64,000 bases of DNA from Zunongwangia profunda SM-A87 (GTDB taxonomy: Bacteria > Bacteroidota > Bacteroidia > Flavobacteriales > Flavobacteriaceae). The notes beneath the pieces are model-generated. The model did no database searches. It was given only the letters and a program-made list of their open reading frames with translations, and was not told where the DNA came from. The position numbers were made by a program, and so were the translations under genes. Location: NCBI RefSeq assembly GCF_000023465.1, contig NC_014041.1:3540001-3604000 (forward strand), in the 5' to 3' direction. Positions 36,798 to 45,916 of the stretch are shown here, one piece after another (within the stretch, counting starts at the first letter, position 1; each line of letters begins with the position of its first letter).

Positions 36798-36814
36798 TCT
36801 GGGTCTTTCCGAGT

Positions 36815-36950
36815 TTACAACAAGTCGATCCACCATAAACTTAAGACGGTTTTACCCAAAAAGTATAATTTTAGAAACCAACAGAGAAAATGGTTAATCC
36901 AACAAGTCCGTATCCCTAATACCGTAACTTGGAATAACCTTTCAGGACTA
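36815..36950 (+). other. attC-like site 10 (family A, degenerate)
   Basis: The interior AGTATAATTTTAGAAACCAAC and TAATCCAACAAGTCCGTATCCC match family A. Arms GGTTTTACCCA and TGGAATAACC pair weakly, and both cores are eroded. Confidence 0.6.
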
Positions 36951-36962
36951 GACATTAAAAAA

Positions 36963-37460
36963 ATGGCAAAGGAATCAATTTTAGTTATCTTATTTCTTAT
37001 TCCAATATTCACTTTTGGACAGAAATATCGTCTGGAAAATGAGCAAATCTTATTTGAATTTAAAACTCAAAATAATAAGAGACTCACAATTGCAAAGGAT
37101 AAATCAGATAAGTATCTAGTTTACCGATATGGGACGGAAAACAAAATCGAATTTGAATATCCTAATGAAAAATTGAACTCCTGGAAAAAATTTAAATTTT
37201 CTAATTATTTACGTGGTGGTGGAAAAGCAAATGAAGGCATGGATTTGAGTTATTTATATTTTCAAGTTGAGAATAATAAATATGTAGTATATGCAGAATA
37301 TTTAGCCCAAACTGGAAAAACTAATTACGGAATTAAAGTAATAAATCTAAAAAATGACAAAACCACAACTATTAAGGCTAATCATAATTCAATTATAGGA
37401 ACATTGAGTGTTTTTAGGGATAACAAGAAAATTGAAAAGGGAGAAGAACTATTTATGTAA
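36963..37460 (+). CDS. Secreted protein of unknown function
   Basis: The 165-residue product has a signal peptide (ESILVILFLIPIFTFGQ) and a mature beta-rich part without recognised family (FKFSNYLRGGGKANEGMDLSY). It fills one cassette; the 3' att core is interrupted by intron remnant sequence from 37479. Confidence 0.55.
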   Translation: MAKESILVILFLIPIFTFGQKYRLENEQILFEFKTQNNKRLTIAKDKSDKYLVYRYGTENKIEFEYPNEKLNSWKKFKFSNYLRGGGKANEGMDLSYLYFQVENNKYVVYAEYLAQTGKTNYGIKVINLKNDKTTTIKANHNSIIGTLSVFRDNKKIEKGEELFM

Positions 37461-37478
37461 ATAAAAAAGCTGCACAAA

Positions 37479-37665
37479 ATCGAGTAGATGACTCTGCCAT
37501 TAAATGACGGACTTTAGGGACTGCACCCATCACACCAACCAGCGTACGGGTCTCGTATAAGGCGCTTCATCTTTTCAATCGCTCTTTAATTATTTCATAC
37601 TTTAAACAATAGGCTATAGGTTTTTCAGAGAAACCTGGAACCAACTGGTAGCTACCGGACATAAA
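37479..37665 (-). mobile_element. Group II intron 3' remnant, minus strand
   Basis: On the minus strand this is the 3' end of the intron type at 30459: a piece of maturase end, GAGACCCGTACGCTGG domain V and an end at CTACTCGAT. The plus-strand flank TGCACAA before it is the left core of an att site. The rest of the intron is gone. Confidence 0.65.
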
Positions 37666-37775
37666 GAGAATTTTGCTATTACTATTTTCAACTTATGATC
37701 GGAATCTTTTTGGCAACTGGTCGTTAAACTGGTGCATCTACATCGAGATTGCTGATTAACCGCTAAAAGTTTTAG

Positions 37776-37923
37776 TTTCTTTTTAGAGCATTTTAATACT
37801 AGCCGTTAAGCTATCGAAGATTTTTAGAGCAATACAGGTGTAAATCAATCCAAAAAACTACATAAACTTATATTTCATGTAGCTACAAGTTCTTTCACAT
37901 CAATAAAAAATCCGCTAGATTAG
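37776..37923 (+). pseudogene. Decayed integrase 3' end, copy 2
   Basis: The tail HVATSSFTSIKNPLD matches the last 15 codons of the integrase at 18409 (HVATNTFKSIKNPLD) and ends in TAG. Upstream sequence is related to copy 3 (40890) but is full of stops. Confidence 0.75.
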
Positions 37924-37940
37924 TACTTGAAATAATATAG

Positions 37941-37977
37941 ATATAACACAAATTGTTGTTTTATACATACGTTGTAC
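37941..37977 (+). other. attI-like site, copy 2
   Basis: ATATAACACAAATTGTTGTTTTATACATACGTTGTAC repeats the layout of the first site: imperfect palindrome, CATAC, core GTTGTAC. Confidence 0.7.
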
Positions 37978-38191
37978 TTTATTAAAAAAAATCCGTTAGA
38001 ACAAAATTGAGCATATGGAAATATAAGTTTCTATTACTTTGAATCGGATTTATGTTAATTGAATTTTTCTATTATTTTCTAGCTTGATCTTTTTCTCCAG
38101 GTAGCTATTCAAGAGCTGAAATTTACGAAGTAAATATTCCTGAAAAATAGCTTATCAAAATAATAAGGATGTAAAATCTGAGAATAAATAA

Positions 38192-38440
38192 TTTGAACTA
38201 AAAGGTTATGGTTACAAAGATGGAAAAAACGGACATTGGCATTCTTTCTCTTTTCATTCTCAAGAAAAAAGTCTAATAATACATAGCTTCACAAGGTCTA
38301 AAAATAAAACAGAAACGACATTAGCATTTATTAGTTATAAAAGTGGAAAAGGTTTAGGAAACTGGATGCAAATAAATATCTTGGTGGCAGAAAAAAAAAT
38401 CCCAATACATTATATGACAAATATTTACGTGTTTCCTTAA
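38192..38440 (+). pseudogene. Remnant of an unknown cassette gene
   Basis: An open stretch without start reads FELKGYGYKDGKNGHWHSFS and later TLAFISYKSGKGLGNWMQIN before a stop at 38438. The 38000-38190 sequence before it has stops in all frames. The family is not recognised. Confidence 0.45.
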
Positions 38441-38706
38441 CCCAAATTTTTGCTACATTTGGGAAGTCATCAAATCAAAAGTTTTAGCTTCTGGTGAGAT
38501 TGAAAATTAACTCAAAATTTCACGCTACTTGTTATTCAAACACGATGGGTGCAAGGTTGACCAAGCAACGTTCATATATCAGCAGAACAAACAAGTCCAC
38601 CCAACATCCAAAATGATTGAGATTTCATTTTGACTACAACAACAGCTGTTTTGGATACATCCTTTTGGGGAAAGTATTGCAATTTTACACAGACAAAAAA
38701 ATCAAT

Positions 38707-39687
38707 ATGAAAGCAGTAATAATTAGCGAATTTGGAGGAACGGAAGTTCTGAAAATTCAAGAAACGGAACTTCCAATTCCTATGGATGATGAAATTTTAG
38801 TAAAAGTATTTGCAAGTGGTGTTAATCCTGTTGATGGTGTAATTCGTAATGGTGGAAATGACCTATTAAGGCCTCTTTTGAAGTTGCCGTTGATATTAGG
38901 ATGTGATGCAGCAGGCATTGTGGAAGAGGTTGGAACTAATGTAACTAGCTTCAAAAAAGGAGATGAAGTATTTGGTTGCCCAAATTTTCCTGGCAACGGA
39001 AGCTATGCAGAATTTGTCGCAGCTAGAGCAACTCAATTTGCATTCAAACCTAAAAATATTTCTTTCAATGAGGCCTCTGCCGTTCCCTTAACTGCACTTG
39101 TTGCTTGGATGGGACTCTTTGAACTTGGAAAACTACAAGAAGGGCAACGTGTCCTTATTCTTGGTGCTTCGGGCGGAGTTGGTAACTTTGCAGTACAAGG
39201 TGCAAAGGCAAAAGGTGCTTATGTTATTGCAACAGCTTCTTCAGGTAACCTTGAATTTTTGAAACAAATCGGCGCTGATGAAGTGCTTGATTACAAAACA
39301 CAAAATGTTGAAAAAATACTGCAAAAGATAGACCTTGTGTTTGATGCTTCGCCAGTTCGTGATGACAATGAACGCTTGAAAAGCGTAAGCGTTTTAAAAA
39401 ACGGTGGCATTTATGTAACTGCCAATGTTGATTTTCCTTTCAATGAGAAAGTAAATAAACTATTTGCCAAAAAGAACATTAAAGGTGAAATGGTTGCGGG
39501 GCAAAAACACGAACATTTACAAGAGATAGCAAAGTTGATTGAAGACGGAAAAATTAAAATTTTTTTAAGCAAAGTTTATCCGTTAGAACAGGTCGAAGAA
39601 GCGCATAAAGAAAGTGAAACCTGGCATGTTCGTGGTAAACTTGTTTTGGAAGTTCAAAAGAAAAAAGAGAATGACAAAAAGAATTAA
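38707..39687 (+). CDS. NADPH:quinone oxidoreductase-type medium-chain dehydrogenase
   Basis: From the ATG at 38707 (MKAVIISEFGGTEVLKIQE) the protein has a GroES-like domain (FASGVNPVDGVIRNGG) and a Rossmann domain with the nucleotide motif LILGASGGVGNFAVQGAKAKGA. The zinc ligands of alcohol dehydrogenases are absent, which fits the quinone oxidoreductase/enoyl reductase branch. It overlaps the AraC gene by 17 bp, so the two are co-expressed. Confidence 0.85.
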   Translation: MKAVIISEFGGTEVLKIQETELPIPMDDEILVKVFASGVNPVDGVIRNGGNDLLRPLLKLPLILGCDAAGIVEEVGTNVTSFKKGDEVFGCPNFPGNGSYAEFVAARATQFAFKPKNISFNEASAVPLTALVAWMGLFELGKLQEGQRVLILGASGGVGNFAVQGAKAKGAYVIATASSGNLEFLKQIGADEVLDYKTQNVEKILQKIDLVFDASPVRDDNERLKSVSVLKNGGIYVTANVDFPFNEKVNKLFAKKNIKGEMVAGQKHEHLQEIAKLIEDGKIKIFLSKVYPLEQVEEAHKESETWHVRGKLVLEVQKKKENDKKN

Positions 39688-40582
39688 AACCATAGATGAA
39701 TTTCATCGGCTACGAAATTTCCCTAAACCTGAACACCCGCTAATTAGTGTAGTAAATTTTAAAAATGCGAAACATTTACACGCTGATAAAGCTAAAAGTT
39801 TAGTATTGGATTTTTATATGATTGCCTTAAAAAGGGTTACGAATGGCAAACTAAAGTATGGGCAACACCAATATGATTTTAATGATGGAATTATGTCTTT
39901 TTTGTCGCCCAATCAAGTTTTCAGCATTATACTTGACAACAAAGATGAAGAATTAAAACAATCAGGGTGGGTATTATTCGTTCATCCTGATTTTCTTTGG
40001 AACACAACACTTGGAAAAAAAATTAGTCAATATGAATTTTTTGATTATTCGGTAAACGAAGCCTTGTTTCTTTCAAAAAAAGAAGAAGCCACGATCAACG
40101 GAATCATAGAGAACATACGGCTCGAATATCATTCGAATATCGACAAGTTCAGTAAGGAAATTATTGTTTCACAAATTGAAACATTACTTAATTATTCCGA
40201 AAGGTTTTACAATCGTCAGTTCATTACCAGAGAAAAAGCAAATCATCAAATTTTGGAACGTTTGGAAAAATTGTTGACTGATCATTTTAACAACGAAAAT
40301 TTAATATCTAAAGGATTACCTACAGTTCAATACGTTGCTGAGAAGTTAAACGTCTCTCCAAATTATTTAAGTAGTTTGCTTAGAACACTGACAGGACAAA
40401 ACACGCAGCAGCACATTCACGAGAAACTGATAGACAAAGCCAAAGAAAAACTATCTACCTCCGAATTGTCTGTAAGCGAAATTGCCTATGAACTTGGCTT
40501 TGAACATTCACAATCATTCAGCAAACTTTTCAGGGCAAAGACGAATTTTTCGCCTTTGGAGTTCAGACGCTCGTTTAACTAA
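39671..40582 (+). CDS. AraC-family regulator (paired with oxidoreductase)
   Basis: Starting at 39671 (MTKRIKTIDEFHRLRNFPKPEHPLISV in part) it has a cupin-like sensor half and a C-terminal AraC domain with VAEKLNVSPNYLSSLLRTLTG and SEIAYELGFEHSQSFSKLFRAKT. A clear paralogue is at 60109, also beside an NAD(P)-dependent oxidoreductase. It may sense a reactive compound and control the upstream gene. Confidence 0.85.
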   Translation: MTKRIKTIDEFHRLRNFPKPEHPLISVVNFKNAKHLHADKAKSLVLDFYMIALKRVTNGKLKYGQHQYDFNDGIMSFLSPNQVFSIILDNKDEELKQSGWVLFVHPDFLWNTTLGKKISQYEFFDYSVNEALFLSKKEEATINGIIENIRLEYHSNIDKFSKEIIVSQIETLLNYSERFYNRQFITREKANHQILERLEKLLTDHFNNENLISKGLPTVQYVAEKLNVSPNYLSSLLRTLTGQNTQQHIHEKLIDKAKEKLSTSELSVSEIAYELGFEHSQSFSKLFRAKTNFSPLEFRRSFN

Positions 40583-40602
40583 AAATGAACCCTAACCCAT
40601 GA

Positions 40603-40770
40603 GCTCCTAACTAAAAACGGATCTCTGTACGTGCTCCCATACGACGCTTCACCATCCAACTTTTCAATCGCTCTTTACAACAGTTGAAACTATTCCATAC
40701 TTTAAGCAATGTGTTATAGTTTTTTCAGAGAAACCTGGAATCAACTGGTAGCTACCGGATATATAGAGAA
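40603..40770 (-). mobile_element. Group II intron 3' remnant, minus strand
   Basis: TTTTCAATCGCTCTTTACA, CCATACTTTAAGCAAT and TTTTTCAGAGAAACCTGGAA are shared with the remnants at 30459 and 37479. The domain V part is more eroded. It again lies between a cassette end and a decayed integrase tail. Confidence 0.55.
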
Positions 40771-40889
40771 CTTCATCCATTGCTTTTTCACTTACGATTA
40801 AAACCTTTTTGCCATCTTTTGACTAAAACAGTTCGCTATAATTCTCGCGATTGTCGGTTAGTCTCTATGGAGTTTAGTTTCTTTCCTTG

Positions 40890-41039
40890 AGAGCATTTTA
40901 ATACTAGCCGTTAGACTATCGGGGATTTTAGAGCAATGCAGGTTGATTTTTTACGGGAAACCAATCCAAAAAACTACATAAATTTGCGCTCATGTAGCTA
41001 CAAGTTCTTTCACATCAATAAAAAATGCGCTAGATTTAG
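40890..41039 (+). pseudogene. Decayed integrase 3' end, copy 3
   Basis: The tail HVATSSFTSIKNALDL is the integrase C-terminus with a lost stop. Upstream, GAGAGCATTTTAATACTAGC and CCAATCCAAAAAACTACATA match copy 2, so both come from one degenerate ancestor. Confidence 0.7.
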
Positions 41040-41058
41040 TACGTTATCTAAAATAGAT

Positions 41059-41095
41059 ATAACACAACAAGTTGTGTTATCCGTAAGTTGGGCAC
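41059..41095 (+). other. attI-like site, copy 3
   Basis: ATAACACAAC-AA-GTTGTGTTAT (41059-41080) is a perfect 10-bp inverted repeat followed by CCGTAA and the core GTTGGGCAC (41087-41095). The cassette ends with GTGCCCAAC at 41638, an exact complement. Confidence 0.75.
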
Positions 41096-41115
41096 AATAA
41101 TTACAAAAATTCAAA

Positions 41116-41574
41116 ATGAAATATATTTTACTAATAATATCTTTTCTTATTTCTGCTTTGACCTTTGGACAAAAGAAATACGAACCTGCTTGGTATCAAA
41201 TGGAAAGAGACGGAGAGTATTTAAAAATGGCTAGTCATCTATTATATCAAGTGCAATCAGATTCGACAAGAAATGAGCACGCAGATTATCTACATATTGC
41301 TCGGAGTTATGGATATTTAAATGATTATGAAAAAGCAATTTTTTATCTAAATAAATCAATGGATGGTCGCTCAGAAAAAGATGATAAATTATTTTGGTGG
41401 TATTATAAAGGAACTTTAGCATTTTTTAAGAGAGATAAAGAAGAACTGGAAGAATATTTAGAAAAACTTGAAGCTAATTACACCCCATATTATGAGAAAA
41501 ATTTTAGGACTTTAAAATCTTTATATGAGAATTTTGAAAAAGGATATAAAGAGGCTTCTTCATGGAAAAGTTAA
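41116..41574 (+). CDS. Exported TPR-like protein
   Basis: A signal peptide (YILLIISFLISALTFGQ) is followed by helical repeats of tetratricopeptide type: DYLHIARSYGYLNDYEKAIFYLNKSM and LFWWYYKGTLAFFKRDKEELEEYLEKL. It is 152 residues long. It probably mediates protein contacts in the periplasm; the partner is unknown. Confidence 0.65.
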   Translation: MKYILLIISFLISALTFGQKKYEPAWYQMERDGEYLKMASHLLYQVQSDSTRNEHADYLHIARSYGYLNDYEKAIFYLNKSMDGRSEKDDKLFWWYYKGTLAFFKRDKEELEEYLEKLEANYTPYYEKNFRTLKSLYENFEKGYKEASSWKS

Positions 41575-41637
41575 ACTTAAAAATGAGAATTTTACTCAAA
41601 ATGAATTTCTAAATTACAATTTAAGCACTCCATTACT

Positions 41638-41774
41638 GTGCCCAACAGCGGTTAATCTCAAATTACGGGTATTATCGTAAAAAGTGTAATTTTAGAAACC
41701 AAGAACCACAAACGTTAAGCCGACAAGTCCGCATCCCTAATCCCGCAACTTGTGATAACCGCAAACCGTTACCC
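41638..41774 (+). other. attC-like site 11 (family A)
   Basis: Left core GTGCCCAAC, arms GCGGTTAATCTCAAATTACGGG and CCCGCAACTTGTGATAACCGC, closing core GTTACCC (41768-41774). It is one of the best-preserved sites in the window. Confidence 0.8.
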
Positions 41775-41921
41775 AAAATAGCTCATAATCGAATAGACCC
41801 TAAAAATAGAATTAAATCAAATCTAAAAAATAATTTACCGAAATTAAGGACGGAAATAGAATCAATTTAATGTTTATTAAAGCTATTAAAATTAAATTCG
41901 CAATTTTGAATTATTATAAAA

Positions 41922-42437
41922 ATGGGTTCTAAAAATACTTTTTTTATTTTATTGACTTCAAAATTAAATAAATATGACATTATCCCAATAGTCTTTTATT
42001 TAACTCTTACTGGAATTATTATCAAATTAGTCAATAGTCAGTATCCTGAGGCTAAAGATTTTGTATTTTATTATACTTTTCTCACTCCCATCTTAGTATG
42101 TGTATTTAATTATAAATCTCTTCAAAAACTATATTCATATGGCATATGGTTTATTATTTCAATAGCTCAAGTTTTTTTACATTTATATTTATTAGAATTT
42201 GAGAGCTTAAACTATAAGAGAGGTAATGCAGCAAACGGATTACAATTAATTTGGATTTTCCTAATTATTCATCAGATTATGAGAGTTATTCATGTAATTA
42301 TAGTAAAGAGAGAATACAAACCAATATATCTATATAATGCCGGGCCAAAAATTCTAAAAGGAGATCCTGATTATATTCTAAATGCTCCATTATCTATAAT
42401 TTTCATTTTTTTGTGGATATACTTTTATAATAAATAA
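41922..42437 (+). CDS. Membrane protein of unknown function
   Basis: The 171-residue protein has five hydrophobic segments, with LYLLEFESLNYKRGNAANGLQ in a loop and a C-terminal GPKILKGDPDYILNAPLS. No family is recognised. The cassette runs from GTTACCC (41768) to GGGTAAC (42482), exact complements. Confidence 0.6.
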   Translation: MGSKNTFFILLTSKLNKYDIIPIVFYLTLTGIIIKLVNSQYPEAKDFVFYYTFLTPILVCVFNYKSLQKLYSYGIWFIISIAQVFLHLYLLEFESLNYKRGNAANGLQLIWIFLIIHQIMRVIHVIIVKREYKPIYLYNAGPKILKGDPDYILNAPLSIIFIFLWIYFYNK

Positions 42438-42481
42438 AAAATCCTTGGTTAAAAAAATTCAGAAAATAATTTCACTACTTT

Positions 42482-42611
42482 GGGTAACAATGCGTATGGT
42501 CAATTGTGGCTAAATACTTAATCGATATTCGATGTTTTTAGGTATATTTATTTAAATGGACATAACCTGGCTAATCAACCCGCAACTGTCCATATTTGAG
42601 ACCGTTGGCAA
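42482..42611 (+). other. attC-like site 12
   Basis: Left core GGGTAAC, arms TATGGTCAATTG and CAACTGTCCATA, closing core GTTGGCAA (42604-42611). The frame of the next gene is open through it, which is why longer start choices are wrong. Confidence 0.65.
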
Positions 42612-42624
42612 TAATTTGAAAAAA

Positions 42625-43038
42625 ATGGAAAAACATTTTGAACTATCCGATTCTGAATTTGAACAGCAGTTTATTATTTGCGAATTAAATCCAGAGATTT
42701 TCACTCACGAAGCACATTTGAGATTGACGTGGATAAACATTAAAAAATATGGAATTGAGAAAGCCGAAACTAACATACCACGTCAATTGCGAGAATATAT
42801 CAAATCGGTTGGGGCAGAAAACAAATATAACACAACTTTGACTTTTGCTGCAATCAAAGTAGTTTATCATTTTATGCTCAAATCTGATTCTATTAGCTTT
42901 CAGGAATTTATGATTGAATTTCCAAGACTTAAAAATAATTTTACAGAATTAATGTCTTGTCACTATGGATTTGACATTTATAATTCAGAAAAGGCAAAAA
43001 TGAAATTCATGGAACCTGATTTACTACCTTTTGATTGA
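42625..43038 (+). CDS. Cytoplasmic protein of unknown function
   Basis: The ATG at 42625 (MEKHFELSDSEFEQQFIICE) lies 14 bp after the cassette core. The 137-residue helical protein includes LNPEIFTHEAHLRLTWINIKKYG, a pattern I have seen in uncharacterised conserved proteins, but I cannot name a family. The cassette runs from GTTGGCAA to TTGCCAA (43049). Confidence 0.6.
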   Translation: MEKHFELSDSEFEQQFIICELNPEIFTHEAHLRLTWINIKKYGIEKAETNIPRQLREYIKSVGAENKYNTTLTFAAIKVVYHFMLKSDSISFQEFMIEFPRLKNNFTELMSCHYGFDIYNSEKAKMKFMEPDLLPFD

Positions 43039-43048
43039 AAGAAAACTA

Positions 43049-43177
43049 TTGCCAAAAAAGTGTAAAAAATAGCGTGGCTGATAGGAAAACCAAAAGGTTC
43101 CCCCTTCCGATGAGCTTTGGCTTCTGCCGACAATGGCGTCCTTTTAAACGCCCCATTTTTACACAGCCCGTTGGCGG
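43049..43177 (+). other. attC-like site 13 (family C)
   Basis: Left core TTGCCAA, arms GTGTAAAAAATAG and CATTTTTACAC, closing core GTTGGCGG (43170-43177). The inner loop has GGTTCCCCCTTCC. Confidence 0.65.
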
Positions 43178-43210
43178 TAATGCGAAAAAAAATAAAACGT
43201 CACACCTACA

Positions 43211-43942
43211 ATGAAAGACAATGACATTAAGAGAATCTCAAGACTGACTGCAATTTTAACCCAACTACAAACACAAAAACTTATTACTTCAACAAGTCTT
43301 GCTGAAAAATTTGGGGTAAGTGTTCGAACAATTTATCGCGACATTAGAGCATTAGAAAAAGCAGGAGTGCCTATATTGACCGAAGAAGGGAAAGGATATT
43401 CCCTGATGGAGGGTTATAAAATTCCACCAATCATGTTTTCCGAAAACGAGGCAAATGCTTTAATTACAGTTGAACAATTAGTACTTAAAAACAGGGACAG
43501 TTCACTTATTAAAGAATATATAAAAGCCATCAATAAAATTAAAGCAGTTCTGCGATATTCCACCAGAGAAAAAACAGAATTGATATCAAAACGAGTTGCT
43601 GTTAGTCCTGCAATATCAGGTATAAATACAAGTAATTCGCTCATGTTAATCCAAAATGCGCTGACCAACTTTCAAGCGCTTATTATTACCTATCAAAGTG
43701 AAGATGCAAACAAAACAACCGAAAGGCTAATAGAGCCTTTTGCATTGTATTACAGTTTACAAGAGAATTGGACACTCATTGCGTATTGCAGATTAAGAAA
43801 GGATTACAGAATGTTTCGGTTGGACAGAATGCTGAAAATTGATCAAACACAATTAAAATTTGCTCCTCATAAGCTCACCTTACAGGAGTATTTGGCAGAA
43901 AAAGAAAAAAAGTTCAAGACCCCTGACATACCTGTGTCATAA
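43211..43942 (+). CDS. HTH/WYL-domain (YafY-type) transcriptional regulator
   Basis: An N-terminal HTH_11 domain (ILTQLQTQKLITSTSLAEKFGVSVRTIYRDIRALEKAGVPI) is followed by a WYL-type sensor domain (about 140-225: LIEPFALYYSLQENWTLIAYCRLRKDYRMFRLDRM). Such regulators often control the next gene in response to nucleotides or small ligands. It precedes a VOC protein by 40 bp. Confidence 0.85.
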   Translation: MKDNDIKRISRLTAILTQLQTQKLITSTSLAEKFGVSVRTIYRDIRALEKAGVPILTEEGKGYSLMEGYKIPPIMFSENEANALITVEQLVLKNRDSSLIKEYIKAINKIKAVLRYSTREKTELISKRVAVSPAISGINTSNSLMLIQNALTNFQALIITYQSEDANKTTERLIEPFALYYSLQENWTLIAYCRLRKDYRMFRLDRMLKIDQTQLKFAPHKLTLQEYLAEKEKKFKTPDIPVS

Positions 43943-43982
43943 CCTGAAATTACTTTTGCTGCGTAATTAAAAATCTAAAAAA

Positions 43983-44393
43983 ATGAATTTAGTATCCATT
44001 CGCATCATTACTGCCGATTTAAACGGTTTGGTAAAATTCTATGAGCAAGTAACAGGTATGCCGGTAGTGCAATACACACCTGATTTTGCCGAGCTGCAAA
44101 CAAAAACAGCAACTTTAGCTATAGGAAGCACGAGAACATTACAATTTTTTGGTGGAGCAGATGTTGCACAGGCTTCGCAAAACCGCAGTGCTATTATCGA
44201 GTTTTTAGTAGATGATGTCGAAAAAGATTATGAACGCTTAGCTGATTTCTTAAAACCTTACATCGTTCAAAAACCAACAACAATGCCTTGGGGAAACAAA
44301 TCGCTTTTATTCCGTGATCCTGACGGTAATTTAGTTAATTTATTTACACCAGTAACTCCTGAAACAATAAAAAAATTTGAAATTAAAAATTAA
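43983..44393 (+). CDS. VOC-superfamily (glyoxalase-like) protein
   Basis: The 136-residue protein shows the paired beta-alpha-beta-beta-beta pattern: SIRIITADLNGLVKFYEQVTGMP and LFRDPDGNLVNLFTPV with the C-terminal metal Glu position replaced by Asn-Leu. It could bind or break down a small toxic compound, with the WYL regulator as its switch. The cassette lacks its right core, replaced by intron remnant sequence. Confidence 0.8.
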   Translation: MNLVSIRIITADLNGLVKFYEQVTGMPVVQYTPDFAELQTKTATLAIGSTRTLQFFGGADVAQASQNRSAIIEFLVDDVEKDYERLADFLKPYIVQKPTTMPWGNKSLLFRDPDGNLVNLFTPVTPETIKKFEIKN

Positions 44394-44405
44394 GCACTAA
44401 CCTCA

Positions 44406-44495
44406 AGCCCAGTGGATGTACTCCGCCATCAAATGACGGAGTGCTCCCCTCCCCCCTTACATACTGGTCTCGTATACGTTACGGCGGTAAGACAA
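44406..44495 (-). mobile_element. Group II intron 3' remnant, minus strand
   Basis: CCAGTGGATGTACTCCGCC and ATCAAATGACGGAGTGC match the 3' part of the remnant at 30459, including its terminal stem. GCACTAAC just before it is the left core of the lost att site. Confidence 0.6.
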
Positions 44496-44639
44496 TAAAA
44501 CTTATCGGTTGTAGTACTTGACAAAAAAAATTGATTACGATTTTGAATGAATAAAAAACTGCTTACAATAAATAAGCGCTAATTGGTAGGTATACCCTAA
44601 CATCAACTCTTTGATGACTGCCGCTAGTCTTTTCTGGAA

Positions 44640-44799
44640 ATTGGTCTATTTTAGCTTATATTTTAACAGTAGCCGTTAGGCTGGGTTGATTTAGGATAAA
44701 TAACAGTTCTAATGGGACTACAATCCATAAAAATGACTAAAATTTAGACGTATGTAGCTGTAAATACTTTTTAAAAAATAAAAAATGGTTTTAGATTAG
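44640..44799 (+). pseudogene. Decayed integrase 3' end, copy 4
   Basis: TATGTAGCTGTAAATACTTTT and the A-rich tail to TTAGATTAG match the nucleotide sequence of the integrase 3' end. TTTTAACAGTAGCCGTTAGGCT upstream matches copies 2 and 3. Many stops interrupt it. Confidence 0.6.
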
Positions 44800-44805
44800 T
44801 AGCTT

Positions 44806-44848
44806 CAATAATAGATAAAAAACTTGTCATATCATACCTCCGTTGCAC
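44806..44848 (+). other. attI-like site, copy 4 (degenerate)
   Basis: The palindrome is largely lost, but ATCATACCTCC and the core GTTGCAC (44842-44848) keep the position and spacing. Confidence 0.5.
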
Positions 44849-44866
44849 AGCATTTTTAACGAACCC

Positions 44867-45766
44867 ATGAAAATTATTTTTTGCGATAGTGTATGCGATA
44901 GTGTAATTGACAATAAAGTAGTCGAACCTGCCTATCAATCTGAATTTGATTCCGCAAAAGAAAGCGGACTTGAAACACAGGTTTTTAGTTTCGAAAAACT
45001 GACTGATGGAAATGTGAATGCTACGCTAAAATTCATCGAAAACGATGAATCTAAAGAATATGGAATTTATCATGGCTGGATGACGAAGCCAAAGTTTTAC
45101 GAGCAATTGTACAATGAACTTTTAAAGAAAAACATTCAGTTAATCCATGATTCGACTGAATATGAATATGGTCATTATTTACCAAACTCTTATAACAAAA
45201 TTGCGGGAGAAAAACCAAAATCAAATTGGACTAAAGATTTATCAAATGCAAACATCATTGAACTCACCAATGAATTTGGAGATCAACCAATAATCGTAAA
45301 AGAGTTTGTAAAATCTGAAAAACACAACTGGAATGATGCTTGTTTTATCCTTAATGCTGCTGACAAAATTAAAGTGAAAAAAATAGTCCACAGATTTTTG
45401 GAGCTACGAAGTGATTATCTAAATGAGGAAATTGTTTTTAGAGAATTTGAAGATTTGGAATTTCTGACGGATCACTCAAAAAGTACAATGCCGTTAACAA
45501 AAGAATTTAGAATTGTATACTTGAATAAGCATGTAGTTCAAATTTTTAATTATTGGGAAGAAGGAAGTTATGACGCTGAAAAACCAGACATTGATTTCTT
45601 TAAAAAGACTGCAAAAAGAATCGATAGCGACTTCTTCACCATGGATGTTGCAAAAAAGAAAAATGGAGGTTGGATAATAATGGAATTAGGAGATGGACAA
45701 GTTGCCGGACTTCCTGAGGATGGAAATAGTAATGAATATTACCAACAAATAAAAAACAAAGTTTAA
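44867..45766 (+). CDS. ATP-grasp domain protein
   Basis: The ATG at 44867 (MKIIFCDSVCDSVIDNKVVE) lies 25 bp after the cassette core. The central part PIIVKEFVKSEKHNWNDACFI and the late IDSDFFTMDVAKKKNGGWIIMELGDGQVAG match an ATP-grasp ligase fold, where the last strand supplies metal ligands. The substrate is unknown; peptide-like or amino-acid ligase activity is typical for such stand-alone proteins. Confidence 0.7.
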   Translation: MKIIFCDSVCDSVIDNKVVEPAYQSEFDSAKESGLETQVFSFEKLTDGNVNATLKFIENDESKEYGIYHGWMTKPKFYEQLYNELLKKNIQLIHDSTEYEYGHYLPNSYNKIAGEKPKSNWTKDLSNANIIELTNEFGDQPIIVKEFVKSEKHNWNDACFILNAADKIKVKKIVHRFLELRSDYLNEEIVFREFEDLEFLTDHSKSTMPLTKEFRIVYLNKHVVQIFNYWEEGSYDAEKPDIDFFKKTAKRIDSDFFTMDVAKKKNGGWIIMELGDGQVAGLPEDGNSNEYYQQIKNKV

Positions 45767-45870
45767 AAATGGCTATAAGTCAGTGCTTATTCTCATTTTA
45801 CGAAGATCTTTTCGGGGTTTTCAGTTTGTTGTCTATTAGCAGTAGAGTGAAGTGCTAACACTAGCAAGAA
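45767..45870 (+). other. attC-like site 14 (family B, degenerate)
   Basis: AATGGCTATAAGTCAGTGC resembles other family-B left arms; the right arm AGTGCTAACACTAGC pairs poorly, and no clear closing core remains before the next gene. Confidence 0.45.
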
Positions 45871-45916
45871 TTAAGCAATTTAAAACATAATCTATTTATA
45901 ATTCAAACAAATAATA

